A DNA stretch of 64,000 nucleotides. Origin: Ruegeria sp. 6PALISEP08. GTDB taxonomy: Bacteria > Pseudomonadota > Alphaproteobacteria > Rhodobacterales > Rhodobacteraceae. The first letter of the stretch is position 1. The number at the start of each line of letters is the position of its first letter. Positions 55,590 to 64,000 of the stretch are shown here, one piece after another. The notes under the pieces are model-generated. The model searched no databases. It was not told the DNA's origin and saw only the letters and a program-made list of their open reading frames with translations. Made by a program: the position numbers and the translations under genes. The stretch spans positions 124,001 through 188,000 of the forward strand of contig NZ_LGXZ01000008.1 in NCBI RefSeq assembly GCF_001238295.1. Direction: 5' to 3'.

Positions 55590-56897
55590 TTACAAAACGT
55601 AACGGCTGAGGTCGGTGGACTTGGTCAATTCTCCAAGATTGTCGCTGACAAACTGCGCATCGACAGTGATTTCTGTTCCGGCTTTGTCAGGGGCCGCAAA
55701 GGACAGGTCTTCGAAAACCCGTTCCATGACCGTGTAAAGCCGCCGCGCGCCAATGTTTTCGATACTTTGGTTTACATCTGCCGCAATTTTCGCCAGCGCG
55801 GCGATGCCGTCTTCGGTAAAGCTGACCGCTACCTCTTCGGTGCCCATCAGTGCGGTGTATTGCCGGGTCAGTGCGTTGTCCGTTTCGGTCAGGATGCGCA
55901 CAAAATCTTGTTCTGTCAGGGCACGCAGTTCCACGCGGATTGGCAGACGGCCCTGCAATTCCGGCAACAGGTCCGAAGGTTTGGCGATGTGGAACGCCCC
56001 TGACGCGATGAACAGGATATGGTCGGTTTTCACCGGGCCATGCTTGGTCGAGACAGTTGTGCCCTCGATCAGGGGCAGCAAATCACGCTGAACCCCTTCG
56101 CGGCTGACATCACCGCCGCGCGCGTCCGAACGGGCACAAACCTTGTCGATTTCATCCAGAAAGACGATGCCGTTCTGTTCGACCGACTCCAACGCCACCC
56201 GATTGACGGTTTCGTCATCCAGCAGCTTGTCGGCCTCTTCTCCGATCAGCACGTCATAGCTTTCGGCGACAGTCAGGCGTTTTTTGACGGTACGACCGCC
56301 AAACGCCTTTCCGAAAATATCGCCCAGGTTCATCATTCCCATTTGGCTGCCGGGCTGGCCCGGAATGTCGAACATCGGCATCGGGTTCGCGCTGTCGGAA
56401 ACCTCCAGTTCGATTACCGTATCATCCAGGTCGCCCGATTTGAGCTTTTTGCGGAACATTTCACGTGTCGCTTCACGGGCATCCGTTCCGGCGAGCGCTT
56501 CGATCACGCGATCCTCGGCGGCCTGATGGGCGCGGGCTTTGACGTCTTCGCGCATGTATTCGCGGGTCTGGAGGATCGCTGCGTCTGCCAAATCACGGAC
56601 GATCTGTTCCACGTCGCGCCCGACATACCCAACCTCGGTAAACTTGGTGGCTTCGACCTTGATAAACGGCGCGCGGGCCAGTTTGGCCAGACGGCGGCTG
56701 ATTTCGGTCTTGCCCACACCGGTGGGGCCAATCATCAGGATGTTCTTCGGATAGACTTCATCCCGGATATCATCAACCAACTGCTTGCGTCGCCAACGGT
56801 TGCGCAGGGCAACGGCCACCGCACGTTTGGCATCTTTCTGGCCAATGATGAAGCGGTCCAGTTCCGAGACAATCTCGCGCGGGGTCAGGTCTGTCAT
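55590..56897 (-). CDS. hslU: HslU ATPase subunit of the HslVU protease
   Basis: A 435-residue AAA+ unfoldase. N-terminal [22 protein letters not shown], Walker A GPTGVGKT at 57-64 and a C-terminal RYVL tail that docks into HslV are all present. The partner hslV is at 58836-59393 on the same strand but is separated by two genes on the other strand, so the usual hslVU operon is split. No heat-shock promoter was identified with confidence. Confidence 0.94.
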   Translation of the reverse strand: MTDLTPREIVSELDRFIIGQKDAKRAVAVALRNRWRRKQLVDDIRDEVYPKNILMIGPTGVGKTEISRRLAKLARAPFIKVEATKFTEVGYVGRDVEQIVRDLADAAILQTREYMREDVKARAHQAAEDRVIEALAGTDAREATREMFRKKLKSGDLDDTVIELEVSDSANPMPMFDIPGQPGSQMGMMNLGDIFGKAFGGRTVKKRLTVAESYDVLIGEEADKLLDDETVNRVALESVEQNGIVFLDEIDKVCARSDARGGDVSREGVQRDLLPLIEGTTVSTKHGPVKTDHILFIASGAFHIAKPSDLLPELQGRLPIRVELRALTEQDFVRILTETDNALTRQYTALMGTEEVAVSFTEDGIAALAKIAADVNQSIENIGARRLYTVMERVFEDLSFAAPDKAGTEITVDAQFVSDNLGELTKSTDLSRYVL

Positions 56898-57096
56898 AGG
56901 TATTCTATCCGTTTGTTTCGCAACGGAACCTAATCATACGACGCGAAAACACAAGCTGATCACGAAAATCTCGCGCCAACTCACCACGAACACACGAAAA
57001 ATCGATGTGATGTGAATCGTCACGCGTACGGCATGTGAGGCATAGATTTTCACAACAGGCAAACCAGCCTGAATTTACAAATGGAGATACCTCATC

Positions 57097-57498
57097 ATGA
57101 TGACTCGTCGTTCGCTTTTTGTGAAAGCTGCCGCAACTGGCGCGGCGCTGACCCTGGCCGGCACCACCGCTGCTGTGGCAGGCGGCGCCAAAAAGAAAGG
57201 CTCGTTCGAGGGCCGCTCGAACCACATCACCACCGGGTCAGTGAAACTGGTCAAGGAAGGCGACCGTTACATCGTTGAGCTGGGCGACGACTTTTCGCTG
57301 GACGGTGGTCCCGACCCGCGCGTGGCCTTCGGCAAAGATGGCAAATACGCTTCTGACAGCAAGCTGGGTGCGCTGCTGCATCTGACGGGCAAGCAATCTT
57401 ATGCTGTACCGCCGACAATGGATGTGTCGGGCTACAACGAAGTCTATATCTGGTGCGAGGTCGCCGGTGTACCGCTGGGTGTGGCAACACTGAAGTAA
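57097..57498 (+). CDS. Tat-exported DM13-domain protein
   Basis: A 133-residue protein starting with a twin-arginine motif (TRRSLF) and a hydrophobic stretch ending AVAG, so it is likely exported folded. The mature part is a single DM13 domain: GSVKLVKEGDRYIVELGDDFSL, then YNEVYIWCEVAGVPLGVATL at the end. DM13 is proposed to work in electron transfer, with a conserved Cys (in YIWCE). It lies in the gap between hslU and hslV, on the opposite strand, with an MFS gene 105 bp downstream. Confidence 0.82.
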   Translation: MMTRRSLFVKAAATGAALTLAGTTAAVAGGAKKKGSFEGRSNHITTGSVKLVKEGDRYIVELGDDFSLDGGPDPRVAFGKDGKYASDSKLGALLHLTGKQSYAVPPTMDVSGYNEVYIWCEVAGVPLGVATLK

Positions 57499-57506
57499 TC
57501 ACGATT

Positions 57507-57535
57507 GTCAGAGGTCGAGCGCTTCGGCCTCTGAC
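57507..57535 (+). terminator. Hairpin after the DM13 gene
   Basis: GTCAGAGG and CCTCTGAC form a perfect 8-bp stem that extends with a few more pairs around a short loop, 9 bp after the DM13 stop. No clear T-run follows on the plus strand, so it may be a weak terminator or an RNA-stabilising hairpin. Confidence 0.4.
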
Positions 57536-57602
57536 GCGCAGCTAGGTAACAGGGCAACTGTCTGTTACACTCGCCCCAAGGCATTGGAACCGGGGGCGTT
57601 TT

Positions 57603-58844
57603 ATGACTAAAATTGCCAAGATCACGCTACTTTTTGTAGTTTTTGTTGATCTGATCGGGCAAGGGTTGGTCTTTCCGATCATCAATTCCCTGATCATGGA
57701 AACCAAATCTGGCTTCCTGGCTGACAGCACGTCGGTAGGTCGCCGCCATTTCTATTATGGGCTGGTAATCGGGTGCTTCTTCCTGTCGTGGTTTCTGGGC
57801 GTTGTCTATGTCTCGAAAGTGTCGGATTCGATCGGACGCAAAAACGCCTTGCTCGTGTGTCTTTGCGGGGCATTGGCCGGATATGCCCTGACCATTGCCG
57901 CTCTTTACCTGAACAGCCTTCTTCTGTTGATTGTCGGGCGTTCGATCACCGGATTTACTGCGGGCAACCAGCCCATTGCTCAAGCCGCGATGATAGATGG
58001 CAGTACTGATGCCGCGGATCGAGACCGTAACATGGGCTATATTGTAACGGGCGTCAGCTTTGGCCTTGTCGGTGGGCCGATTATCGGAGCGGTTTTGTCA
58101 GATGCTGCCTTGTTGGGCAGTTTCGCGACGCTGAAAACCCCATTTTATGGCGCTTTCGTTTTGGTGTTGATCGCTATCTTTCTGGTGCTTTTCTTCTTCC
58201 AGGATACCCGAATAGATCGTGCGCCTTTTGTATTCCGGCCCCGTGACATTGCAGACAGCCTGGTCGCGGTACGAGGTCACCCGATGGTGCTGAAGATCCT
58301 GCCTGTTTATTCGTTCTTTATGATTGCAAACGTCACTTTCTACGTGTTCGTCGACAATTTCCTGACCAGCGCTTTCGGGTACGGAGTCATCGGAGGCAGT
58401 ATGGCGATGGTTGTCATTGGTGTGGCATTGGCCTTCTCCAGTACCTTCCTTGTGAAACCCGCGCAGGAAAGATTCAGCAAACATGCGATTATCTACACAT
58501 CACTTGTGGTCATGGTGGTTTGCGGACTTGCTTTCGCCTTCAGCCCAAGCGGCGTCTTCAGCTATGTGCCGGTCTTTTTCTTCTACTTCCTGTTCGGAGT
58601 TGCTTATCCGACGATGCTGGGTTTGTTCTCCTCCAGCGTCAGTGAGACGGATCAAGGCTGGGTCATGGGTGTGACAACCGCTGTCTTCTGTCTGGCCGGA
58701 GGCATCATGTCCCTGATCGGCGGCGGACTGATGAGTATCGACATCCGCGTGCCCTACTACATCGTGGTATTCGCCGCGATCTTGGGCCTGATCGGAATGC
58801 ACCGCCGCTGGAAGGGGAAAGAGATTAAGGCGCTGTTAGCCTGA
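57603..58844 (+). CDS. MFS efflux transporter (DHA1/TetA-like)
   Basis: A 413-residue 12-helix transporter. The motif-A-like loop [14 protein letters not shown] after helix 2 and [24 protein letters not shown] are typical of DHA1 drug/proton antiporters, including the TetA group; substrate specificity cannot be read. It lies in the hslU-hslV gap on the opposite strand, and its end overlaps hslV by 9 bp. Confidence 0.8.
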   Translation: MTKIAKITLLFVVFVDLIGQGLVFPIINSLIMETKSGFLADSTSVGRRHFYYGLVIGCFFLSWFLGVVYVSKVSDSIGRKNALLVCLCGALAGYALTIAALYLNSLLLLIVGRSITGFTAGNQPIAQAAMIDGSTDAADRDRNMGYIVTGVSFGLVGGPIIGAVLSDAALLGSFATLKTPFYGAFVLVLIAIFLVLFFFQDTRIDRAPFVFRPRDIADSLVAVRGHPMVLKILPVYSFFMIANVTFYVFVDNFLTSAFGYGVIGGSMAMVVIGVALAFSSTFLVKPAQERFSKHAIIYTSLVVMVVCGLAFAFSPSGVFSYVPVFFFYFLFGVAYPTMLGLFSSSVSETDQGWVMGVTTAVFCLAGGIMSLIGGGLMSIDIRVPYYIVVFAAILGLIGMHRRWKGKEIKALLA

Positions 58845-59393
58845 AATCGACTCAACCGTCAGATTGCCGTTGGTATAGACGCAAATGTCGGCGGCAATTG
58901 CCATGGCCTCACGCGCCACCTGCTCGGCCTCTTTGTCGCCGTCCATCATCGCGCGGGCTGCGGCGAGGGCAAAGTTTCCGCCTGACCCGATGGCAGCCAC
59001 ATTGTGTTCTGGCTCCAGCACGTCCCCTGCCCCGGTGATCACCAGAAGGTCCTTGCCGTCGGTGACGATCAGCATCGCCTCAAGCTTTTGGAGGTATTTA
59101 TCAGTGCGCCAGTCCTTGGCCAGTTCGACCGAGGCGCGGGCCAGTTGGCCGGGTGTGGCCTCAAGCTTGGATTCCAGACGTTCCAGCAACGTGAAGGCAT
59201 CCGCGGTCGATCCAGCGAACCCAGCCACAACTTCAAACCCGCCGGGTGACAGGCGGCGTACCTTGCGGGCCGTTCCCTTAATCACCGTCTGGCCCAGACT
59301 GACTTGACCATCACCGGCTATCACGACCTGACCGCCCTTTTTGACGCCTATGATCGTCGTGCCGTGCCAACCGGGAAAGTCGTTATCTGCCAT
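58836..59393 (-). CDS. hslV: HslV peptidase subunit of the HslVU protease
   Basis: A 185-residue proteasome-beta-like threonine peptidase. Processing before Thr12 ([12 protein letters not shown]) would expose the catalytic N-terminal threonine after an 11-residue propeptide, as in other alphaproteobacterial Hsl[10 protein letters not shown] and the [16 protein letters not shown] motif are conserved. The ATG at 59393 has GGAG 6 nt upstream; the frame extends 25 codons further without support. Confidence 0.93.
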   Translation of the reverse strand: MADNDFPGWHGTTIIGVKKGGQVVIAGDGQVSLGQTVIKGTARKVRRLSPGGFEVVAGFAGSTADAFTLLERLESKLEATPGQLARASVELAKDWRTDKYLQKLEAMLIVTDGKDLLVITGAGDVLEPEHNVAAIGSGGNFALAAARAMMDGDKEAEQVAREAMAIAADICVYTNGNLTVESISG

Positions 59394-59590
59394 GATCGTC
59401 TCCGTTTTCACTGGCGCTATATATGGGCTGGGCGCGGTGTTGACGCAACCCGTTCCGAAACCGCCCAAAAGATATGCAAGAAATGCAATTCGGGTCTACC
59501 AGACCAGCAATTGTGAGTCCGGCACAGAGGTACTACATGAGGCTCACAACCGACAACGGGTCGGCTGTTTCTTCAAAAAGGACTGCGCAC

Positions 59591-59785
59591 ATGGCAACCA
59601 CCGCTAATATCCATGCGCCGCTCGGAGCAGCTACCATCCTGCACGTGGCGGACACTTTCACCAACGTCGTCAAATCTGTTGTCAACTGGAACGACGCACG
59701 TAAAACACGGATCCTTCTGTCGAAGCTCAGCGACGATCAGCTGGACGACATTGGTCTGATCCGCGAGGATATCGCCAAACTCTGA
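59591..59785 (+). CDS. DUF1127 small protein
   Basis: A 64-residue protein with the DUF1127 pattern near its C-terminus (WNDARKTRILLSKLSDDQLDDIGLIREDI). DUF1127 proteins are small, often basic and stress-induced, and some act as RNA-binding or RNA-turnover partners in alphaproteobacteria. The ATG follows AAGGA with 9 nt spacing. A 200-bp leader before it contains a small hairpin (59550-59564). An intrinsic terminator follows. Confidence 0.8.
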   Translation: MATTANIHAPLGAATILHVADTFTNVVKSVVNWNDARKTRILLSKLSDDQLDDIGLIREDIAKL

Positions 59786-59813
59786 TCCTTCTGACGGATC
59801 ACCAATTCGAAAC

Positions 59814-59842
59814 AGCCGCCCGGGATTCCGAGCGGCTTTTTC
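59814..59842 (+). terminator. Intrinsic terminator after the DUF1127 gene
   Basis: AGCCGC and GCGGCT form a 6-bp stem around a 12-nt loop, followed by TTTTTC. It lies 29 bp after the DUF1127 stop on the plus strand, in the gap before the convergent Lin0512 gene. Confidence 0.7.
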
Positions 59843-59847
59843 TTTGC

Positions 59848-60210
59848 TCAGTTCTGCACGAATTTTCCGGCAAGGTCAGGCAGAAAAGCTTCGATCGCAG
59901 CAGTTGCAACCACATGTTTGGTGCCAGCCGCTTCATCAACAACATCCAGACCTCCTTTGACTACGCGGACTTCGGCCCTGCCCCTTGGCAGGTCGGCAGC
60001 AACCAGATCGCAATCCACCTGTTTGGGGTCCTGTACGCCGATTGTGACGCTGACGCGCATTTCGGAATGATCAATTCCAAGATTAGAAAACAGTGTGATC
60101 GATGAATGATGCAGTGCGTCCTGCACCGCACGTCGGGCCGCTTTGGTATAGTCCTGACCGTACAGGTCGTTGCCTGTTCCCATTTCCAGGATGATGCGTT
60201 TTTCACTCAT
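59848..60210 (-). CDS. Lin0512-family protein, second of a tandem pair
   Basis: A 120-residue protein. LEMGTGNDLYGQDYTKAARRAVQDALHHSS is a clear Lin0512-family region (conserved but uncharacterised). The start ATG overlaps the upstream paralogue's stop (ATGA, 60207-60210), so the two are co-translated and probably form a complex. The paired motif VRVVKGGLDV matches VTKGGLDI in the partner. There are no catalytic motifs that I can name. Confidence 0.78.
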   Translation of the reverse strand: MSEKRIILEMGTGNDLYGQDYTKAARRAVQDALHHSSITLFSNLGIDHSEMRVSVTIGVQDPKQVDCDLVAADLPRGRAEVRVVKGGLDVVDEAAGTKHVVATAAIEAFLPDLAGKFVQN

Positions 60211-60557
60211 TGCGCGGGCTCCATGTCAAAAGAAACGACCAGAGCGGCGTTGGCCATGACCGTGCACCCGTCACTATGTGGTTTGTCGATATCCAACCCG
60301 CCTTTTGTGACCGTGATATTCGGCTGACCATAAGGGAAGATGGCTTTGAGCGCTTCGGTATCCACCTGATCCGGCTGTTGGACGCCGATTTCAGCATCAA
60401 TGATCATTGCCTCTTTGGGGAATCCAAACAGTTCAGCCATATTGACCGAGTTATGCCACAGCGCATCCTTGATCGCTCGCAACGATGCCTCGGTATAGTC
60501 CATTCGGCGCAGGGAGGTACCCATCCCGAACTCTACAAGAACCCGCGTTTTTGCCAT
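60207..60557 (-). CDS. Lin0512-family protein, first of a tandem pair
   Basis: A 116-residue paralogue of the next gene, with VEFGMGTSLRRMDYTEASLRAIKDALWHNS and EIGVQQPDQVDTEALKA in the equivalent places. The ATG at 60557 has GGAG 7 nt upstream; in-frame ATGs at 60572 and 60581 are less well placed. A trxA terminator lies just upstream, so this pair probably has its own promoter or relies on read-through. The function is unknown. Confidence 0.78.
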   Translation of the reverse strand: MAKTRVLVEFGMGTSLRRMDYTEASLRAIKDALWHNSVNMAELFGFPKEAMIIDAEIGVQQPDQVDTEALKAIFPYGQPNITVTKGGLDIDKPHSDGCTVMANAALVVSFDMEPAQ

Positions 60558-60579
60558 TGGTTTCTCCGACATATGCAAC

Positions 60580-60609
60580 AAAAAAGGCGCCCCGATCTGA
60601 GGCGCCTTT
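60580..60609 (-). terminator. Intrinsic terminator after trxA
   Basis: On the minus strand AAAGGCGCC and GGCGCCTTT form a perfect 9-bp stem around a 9-nt loop, followed by a T-run (seen as aaaaaa at 60580-60585). It lies 22 bp after the trxA stop and is the best intrinsic terminator in the window. Confidence 0.85.
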
Positions 60610-60631
60610 GGAACAATCTGCTAGGACCAGA

Positions 60632-60952
60632 TCAGATGGATTCGTCGATCCAGCTTTGCAGCGCAGCTTTGGGGGCCGCACCTGCGCGGTTGGAAACAAC
60701 CTGACCGTCCTTGAAGATGAACAGTGCCGGGATACCGCGCACGCCCATTGCGGCCGCCGCGTTCGGGTTGCTGTCCACATCGACTTTCGCGATTTTCACC
60801 TTGTCGCCATACTCGGCGGCCAGTTCTTCCAGCGCGGGGCCGATTTGTTTACAGGGGCCGCACCATTCAGCCCAGAAGTCCACGACCACGGGAACGGTCG
60901 AGTTTTTGACTTCGGCGTCAAAGGTGTCGTCAGTAACGGCTACGGTCGACAT
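60632..60952 (-). CDS. trxA: Thioredoxin
   Basis: A 106-residue thioredoxin with the active site WCGPCK at 30-35 and the cis-Pro region [12 protein letters not shown]. It is a cytosolic dithiol reductant. It lies 60 bp downstream of addA on the same strand and ends in a strong intrinsic terminator. The addA-trxA adjacency is common in alphaproteobacteria. Confidence 0.95.
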   Translation of the reverse strand: MSTVAVTDDTFDAEVKNSTVPVVVDFWAEWCGPCKQIGPALEELAAEYGDKVKIAKVDVDSNPNAAAAMGVRGIPALFIFKDGQVVSNRAGAAPKAALQSWIDESI

Positions 60953-61012
60953 ATTCTGTCTCCTGAATGGGGTAAGCTCGGGAACAGAACGTAGGTGCCG
61001 CGCCGGGTAAGG

Positions 61013-64000
61013 TCAAGACATCCGGGCGTGGGCCAAGGCTTCCGTCACAAGATCGTGTGGCAGCCACATCAAGCTTGCAGTCCGGGTCCACAGAATGGCG
61101 GTTCGGATGCTGCGGTCAGGATAAATCTGCGCCAGCGCCTGAGCATAGGCCCCCATCTGGCGCAGCAGTCCTTCGGGGCAATCTTCTATCCGGTTTGGGA
61201 CGGTCGCATTTGTTTTGAAATCAACTACTTGTACGTCCGCATCTGACACGATCAGTCGGTCGATGATTCCATGCATCCGCTGTCCGTTCAAATCTGCGGT
61301 TACCGGCACTTCGGCCAGAGTTTCGCGTGCAAAGATGTGTTTGAGAGACTCCGCCGTCAGCACTTGGGTGGCTTCGGTCAAAAGGTCTTGACGGTCTGCG
61401 TTCTGCATATCCGGTAGCAACCGGGCGCAAAGCTCGGGCCAGACGTCCGGTGCTGCTGTCGGCAGGTGTTCCAGCAACAGGTGCAGACGCGTTCCGCGCA
61501 GTTTTGCAGCGTCTTCATCCAAACCGGCATCCCCGGGCAACGCTTTGGCACCGCCAAGATCCGAAGGGCTGAGCGCGCTTATAGGGTCAATCGGTTCGGG
61601 TGCCGGGCGCTGGAACAAATCCGGCAGATCGACCTGATCAGCGACCGTTTGTGGCTGGTCGGTCAAAGGCGGCGCGTCCCAATCCCCGTGGGACAGGCGG
61701 CGGATGTCGGACCCCGGTACCAGCGCGGCCCCGGCTCGCTCCATCGCGGCTTCGACCATTTGATACCAGCTGTTGCCGTCTTTGCCCAAATCGCCGGCTG
61801 CGGCCACAATCAACCATTTTTCAGCCCGTGTTAGAGCCACATACAGCAATCTCAGCCGTTCATTTTCCTCGCGGTTGCGCGCCACTTCCCGTGCGTGCGA
61901 GATCAGGTTGGGCGAGACATCTGCTGACACTTTCCACAGCGGGGTGCCATCGGCCACCATAATCTCGGCATCACGTGGTGGTTGGCGTTTGCCAGTATCC
62001 GGCAGGATCACAATCGGAGCCTCAAGGCCCTTTGAACCGTGCACGGTCATCACCCGGATCATGTTGCCGACACCGCTCATCTGCCGCTTGATTTCCAGAT
62101 CATCGGTCTGCATCCAGACCAAAAACCCGGTCAAGCTGGGAATATCCGTTCGTTCATACGCCAGCGCCTGAGACAGCAAGGCGTTGATACCGTCTTCAGC
62201 TTCGGCCCCCAGACGACCCAGCAGTTTGCGCCGCCCGTCATGGCGGGTCAGAATACGTTCGATCAGGTCATAGGGGCGCAGAAAGTCGATCTGGCTGCGC
62301 AGATCATTCAATATGGCGAGCGTTTCGGGAAATTCATCTGCCCGGTTACGCAGCGCGGCCCAAAGGAACTGTTCCTGTCGCCGGTGCGCCAGATCGAAAA
62401 GCTGCTGCTCGGACCATCCGAACAAAGGGGACTTCAGAACCGTCGCCAGTGACAGGCTGTCTTCGGGCGTGGCCAGAAAGCTCAGAAGCGCGGCGAGGTC
62501 TTTGACCGCAAGTTCAGCACCCACTTTCAGCCGGTCAGCGCCCGCGATCGGCAGACCGGCAGATTTGCAGGCGCGGATGATCTCGGCAAAAAGGTCCGAA
62601 CGGCGCTGGACAAGGATCAGGAAATCCCCCGGCTTCACTTTCCGACGTACGAATGTCTCGGATTTGCCATCCTCCGGGATCGTTTCACCCCGTTCGATCA
62701 TGGCCTTGATCGACTGCGCAACCTGCTCGGCCAGAATGACGGTATGGTGTCGCGCACCGGGGCGATCCACCGGATCGATCCAGTCGCCTTCTTCGGAATC
62801 TTCAACTTTTTCCACGACGGGCCAAAGATCAACCCGGCCCGGCAGATCGGCCTTGAACGCACGATGCTGGCTGTCTTTGTGAAACCCTGCCTCGATCCGG
62901 TTTTCAAACAGAAAATCGACCAAAGACAGGATCGCGCTGGAGGATCGAAACGAGTATTCCAGCGTCATGTCCCACAACTTAGAGTCTGATTCAGCCAGTT
63001 TTCGGCCAAACTCTTCCTGCATTCTGTCAAACGCCTGTGGGTCAGCGCCCTGGAAGGAATAGATCGACTGCTTCTTGTCGCCGACCACAAAGATCGTGCG
63101 CTCAACCCCGGACCGCGCTCCTTCCCCACTGGTGAATTCCTGGGCCAGTTTTTCGACCACGTCCCATTGGTCCGGGCTGGTGTCCTGCGCTTCGTCCACC
63201 AAAATATGGTCGATGCCTCCGTCCAGCCGATACAGCACCCATTCGGCCACCGCCGGGTCATTCAACACTTGACGCGCGCACAAGATCAGGTCGTCGAAAT
63301 CCAACCATCCCCGCAGCTGCTTACGCCGCTCGTACTCGGGCAGGAAAGCGGCAGCAAAGCGGTGCAGGACTGCGGTTTTCTGCGCAGCGACCAGCGCCAG
63401 ACGTTGTTCGCGCGCCGCCTCAATCCGCAGCATCAAGGCTTCCAATTGTGGAATCCGGTCGGCCAGAGCGCCTTCGCGCAGGGCTTTGGTTGGAAAGCTG
63501 TTGAGTTTGGCGGTGAACGGTTCTTTTGCTCCTTTTCCGGTCAGCAACACGCTTTCCAACATGGGCAAATGCGCCAACCGGGATTCGGTGAACCCGGCCA
63601 GCTTAGCCGCGGCCTTGGCATTGTTACCGCCGCTTTCCGTCAAAGCGGGCAGCATAGACTGGATCAACTCGACTTCGCCACCAAGGAACACACGCTCAAA
63701 CAGATGGGTTTCGTCAAAACCGTCCGGAAGATCGAATCGTGTCAACAGTTCCGACCACTCCAGTGGCTCCGCGAACAGATTGCGCTTGTGCGTGATCGCA
63801 GCGGTCAATTTGTCAAAGCCCGTATCGGTGACAAACCGAGCCGCATCTTCAATCAACCCAGCCTGAGTGCCTTGGGCGAAATCCTCGACGATCTCCTCTC
63901 GCAGAAGGGCTGCCGCGCGATCTTCCATCTCGGAAAACTGCGGGCTGACCCCGGCCTCCAGCGGAAAACGCCGCAGCAATGAAGCGCAGAACGAGTGAAT
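61013..64000 (-). CDS. addA: Double-strand break repair helicase AddA (5' end beyond window)
   Basis: The frame is open to the window edge, giving at least 995 residues; the N-terminal Walker A is outside. Visible helicase motifs include IHSFCASLLRRFPLEAGV at the edge, LVDEAQDTSPDQWDVVE (Walker B), VGDKKQSIYSFQGADP (motif III), VMTVHGSKGLEAPIVIL (motif V) and LYVALTRAEKWLIV (motif VI). The C-terminal nuclease domain has VVDFKTNA. AddAB replaces RecBCD in this group; addB would lie upstream, outside the window. Confidence 0.93.
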   Translation of the reverse strand: MHSFCASLLRRFPLEAGVSPQFSEMEDRAAALLREEIVEDFAQGTQAGLIEDAARFVTDTGFDKLTAAITHKRNLFAEPLEWSELLTRFDLPDGFDETHLFERVFLGGEVELIQSMLPALTESGGNNAKAAAKLAGFTESRLAHLPMLESVLLTGKGAKEPFTAKLNSFPTKALREGALADRIPQLEALMLRIEAAREQRLALVAAQKTAVLHRFAAAFLPEYERRKQLRGWLDFDDLILCARQVLNDPAVAEWVLYRLDGGIDHILVDEAQDTSPDQWDVVEKLAQEFTSGEGARSGVERTIFVVGDKKQSIYSFQGADPQAFDRMQEEFGRKLAESDSKLWDMTLEYSFRSSSAILSLVDFLFENRIEAGFHKDSQHRAFKADLPGRVDLWPVVEKVEDSEEGDWIDPVDRPGARHHTVILAEQVAQSIKAMIERGETIPEDGKSETFVRRKVKPGDFLILVQRRSDLFAEIIRACKSAGLPIAGADRLKVGAELAVKDLAALLSFLATPEDSLSLATVLKSPLFGWSEQQLFDLAHRRQEQFLWAALRNRADEFPETLAILNDLRSQIDFLRPYDLIERILTRHDGRRKLLGRLGAEAEDGINALLSQALAYERTDIPSLTGFLVWMQTDDLEIKRQMSGVGNMIRVMTVHGSKGLEAPIVILPDTGKRQPPRDAEIMVADGTPLWKVSADVSPNLISHAREVARNREENERLRLLYVALTRAEKWLIVAAAGDLGKDGNSWYQMVEAAMERAGAALVPGSDIRRLSHGDWDAPPLTDQPQTVADQVDLPDLFQRPAPEPIDPISALSPSDLGGAKALPGDAGLDEDAAKLRGTRLHLLLEHLPTAAPDVWPELCARLLPDMQNADRQDLLTEATQVLTAESLKHIFARETLAEVPVTADLNGQRMHGIIDRLIVSDADVQVVDFKTNATVPNRIEDCPEGLLRQMGAYAQALAQIYPDRSIRTAILWTRTASLMWLPHDLVTEALAHARMS

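Noticed and set aside
1..64000. tRNA or rRNA genes, CRISPR arrays, insertion sequences or prophage genes
   Set aside because: None was seen: no transposase or integrase motifs, no regular repeat-spacer pattern and no recognisable rRNA or tRNA sequence.

Overview
The window looks like a chromosomal segment of a marine alphaproteobacterium of the Rhodobacteraceae (Roseobacter group). This is inferred from high-GC coding sequence, typical roseobacter protein families, many 4-bp ATGA/GTGA gene overlaps, and the order parB-parA-rsmG-mnmG-mnmE-rho-hemJ / maf-aroE-coaE-dnaQ-secB that usually surrounds an alphaproteobacterial replication origin. No rRNA, tRNA, insertion sequence, prophage or CRISPR array was seen. 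Both edges cut genes: a glycosyltransferase on the left and addA on the right.

Layout. 1-4.8 kb: surface-glycan genes (two paralogous glycosyltransferases, a GT14-type transferase, a two-module sulfotransferase). 4.8-20.5 kb: mixed housekeeping (L,D-transpeptidase, NavBac-type channel, rRNA methyltransferase, tandem ABC exporters, CCA-adding enzyme, Nudix enzymes, Hsp33, a REC-PP2C phosphatase divergent from an Hpt protein, ilvA, argG). 20.5-27.9 kb: a six-gene leftward catabolic operon with a divergently oriented neighbour and its own GlxA/AraC-type regulator (Rieske oxygenase, choline-sulfatase-like enzyme, SDR, BKACE/DUF849 enzyme, SDR, carnitine-dehydrogenase-like enzyme). 28-39 kb: exported MsrA, ribokinase-like enzyme, malic enzyme, mutS, grpE-hrcA, rph-rdgB-hemW. 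39.2-49.7 kb: the origin region, with parAB, two perfect parS sites (one across the mnmG translation start, one inside rsmG) and a 405-bp A+T-rich intergenic region carrying DnaA-box-like sequences. Genes diverge from that intergenic region, as expected for replication-leading-strand bias. 49.7-64 kb: secB, fxsA, tim44-mltA-smr, two MFS transporters, an esterase-like lipoprotein, hslU and hslV (separated by two opposite-strand genes), a DUF1127 protein, a tandem pair of Lin0512-family proteins, trxA and addA.

The most interesting unit is the 20.5-27.9 kb operon. It combines the dehydrogenase and beta-keto-acid-cleavage chemistry known from carnitine breakdown with a choline-sulfatase-like enzyme and a quaternary-amine-type Rieske oxygenase. 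This suggests catabolism of a (possibly sulfated) quaternary ammonium osmolyte by a route not obvious from any one gene. The second is the origin/parS architecture, where ParB sites are embedded in translation-initiation or coding sequence.
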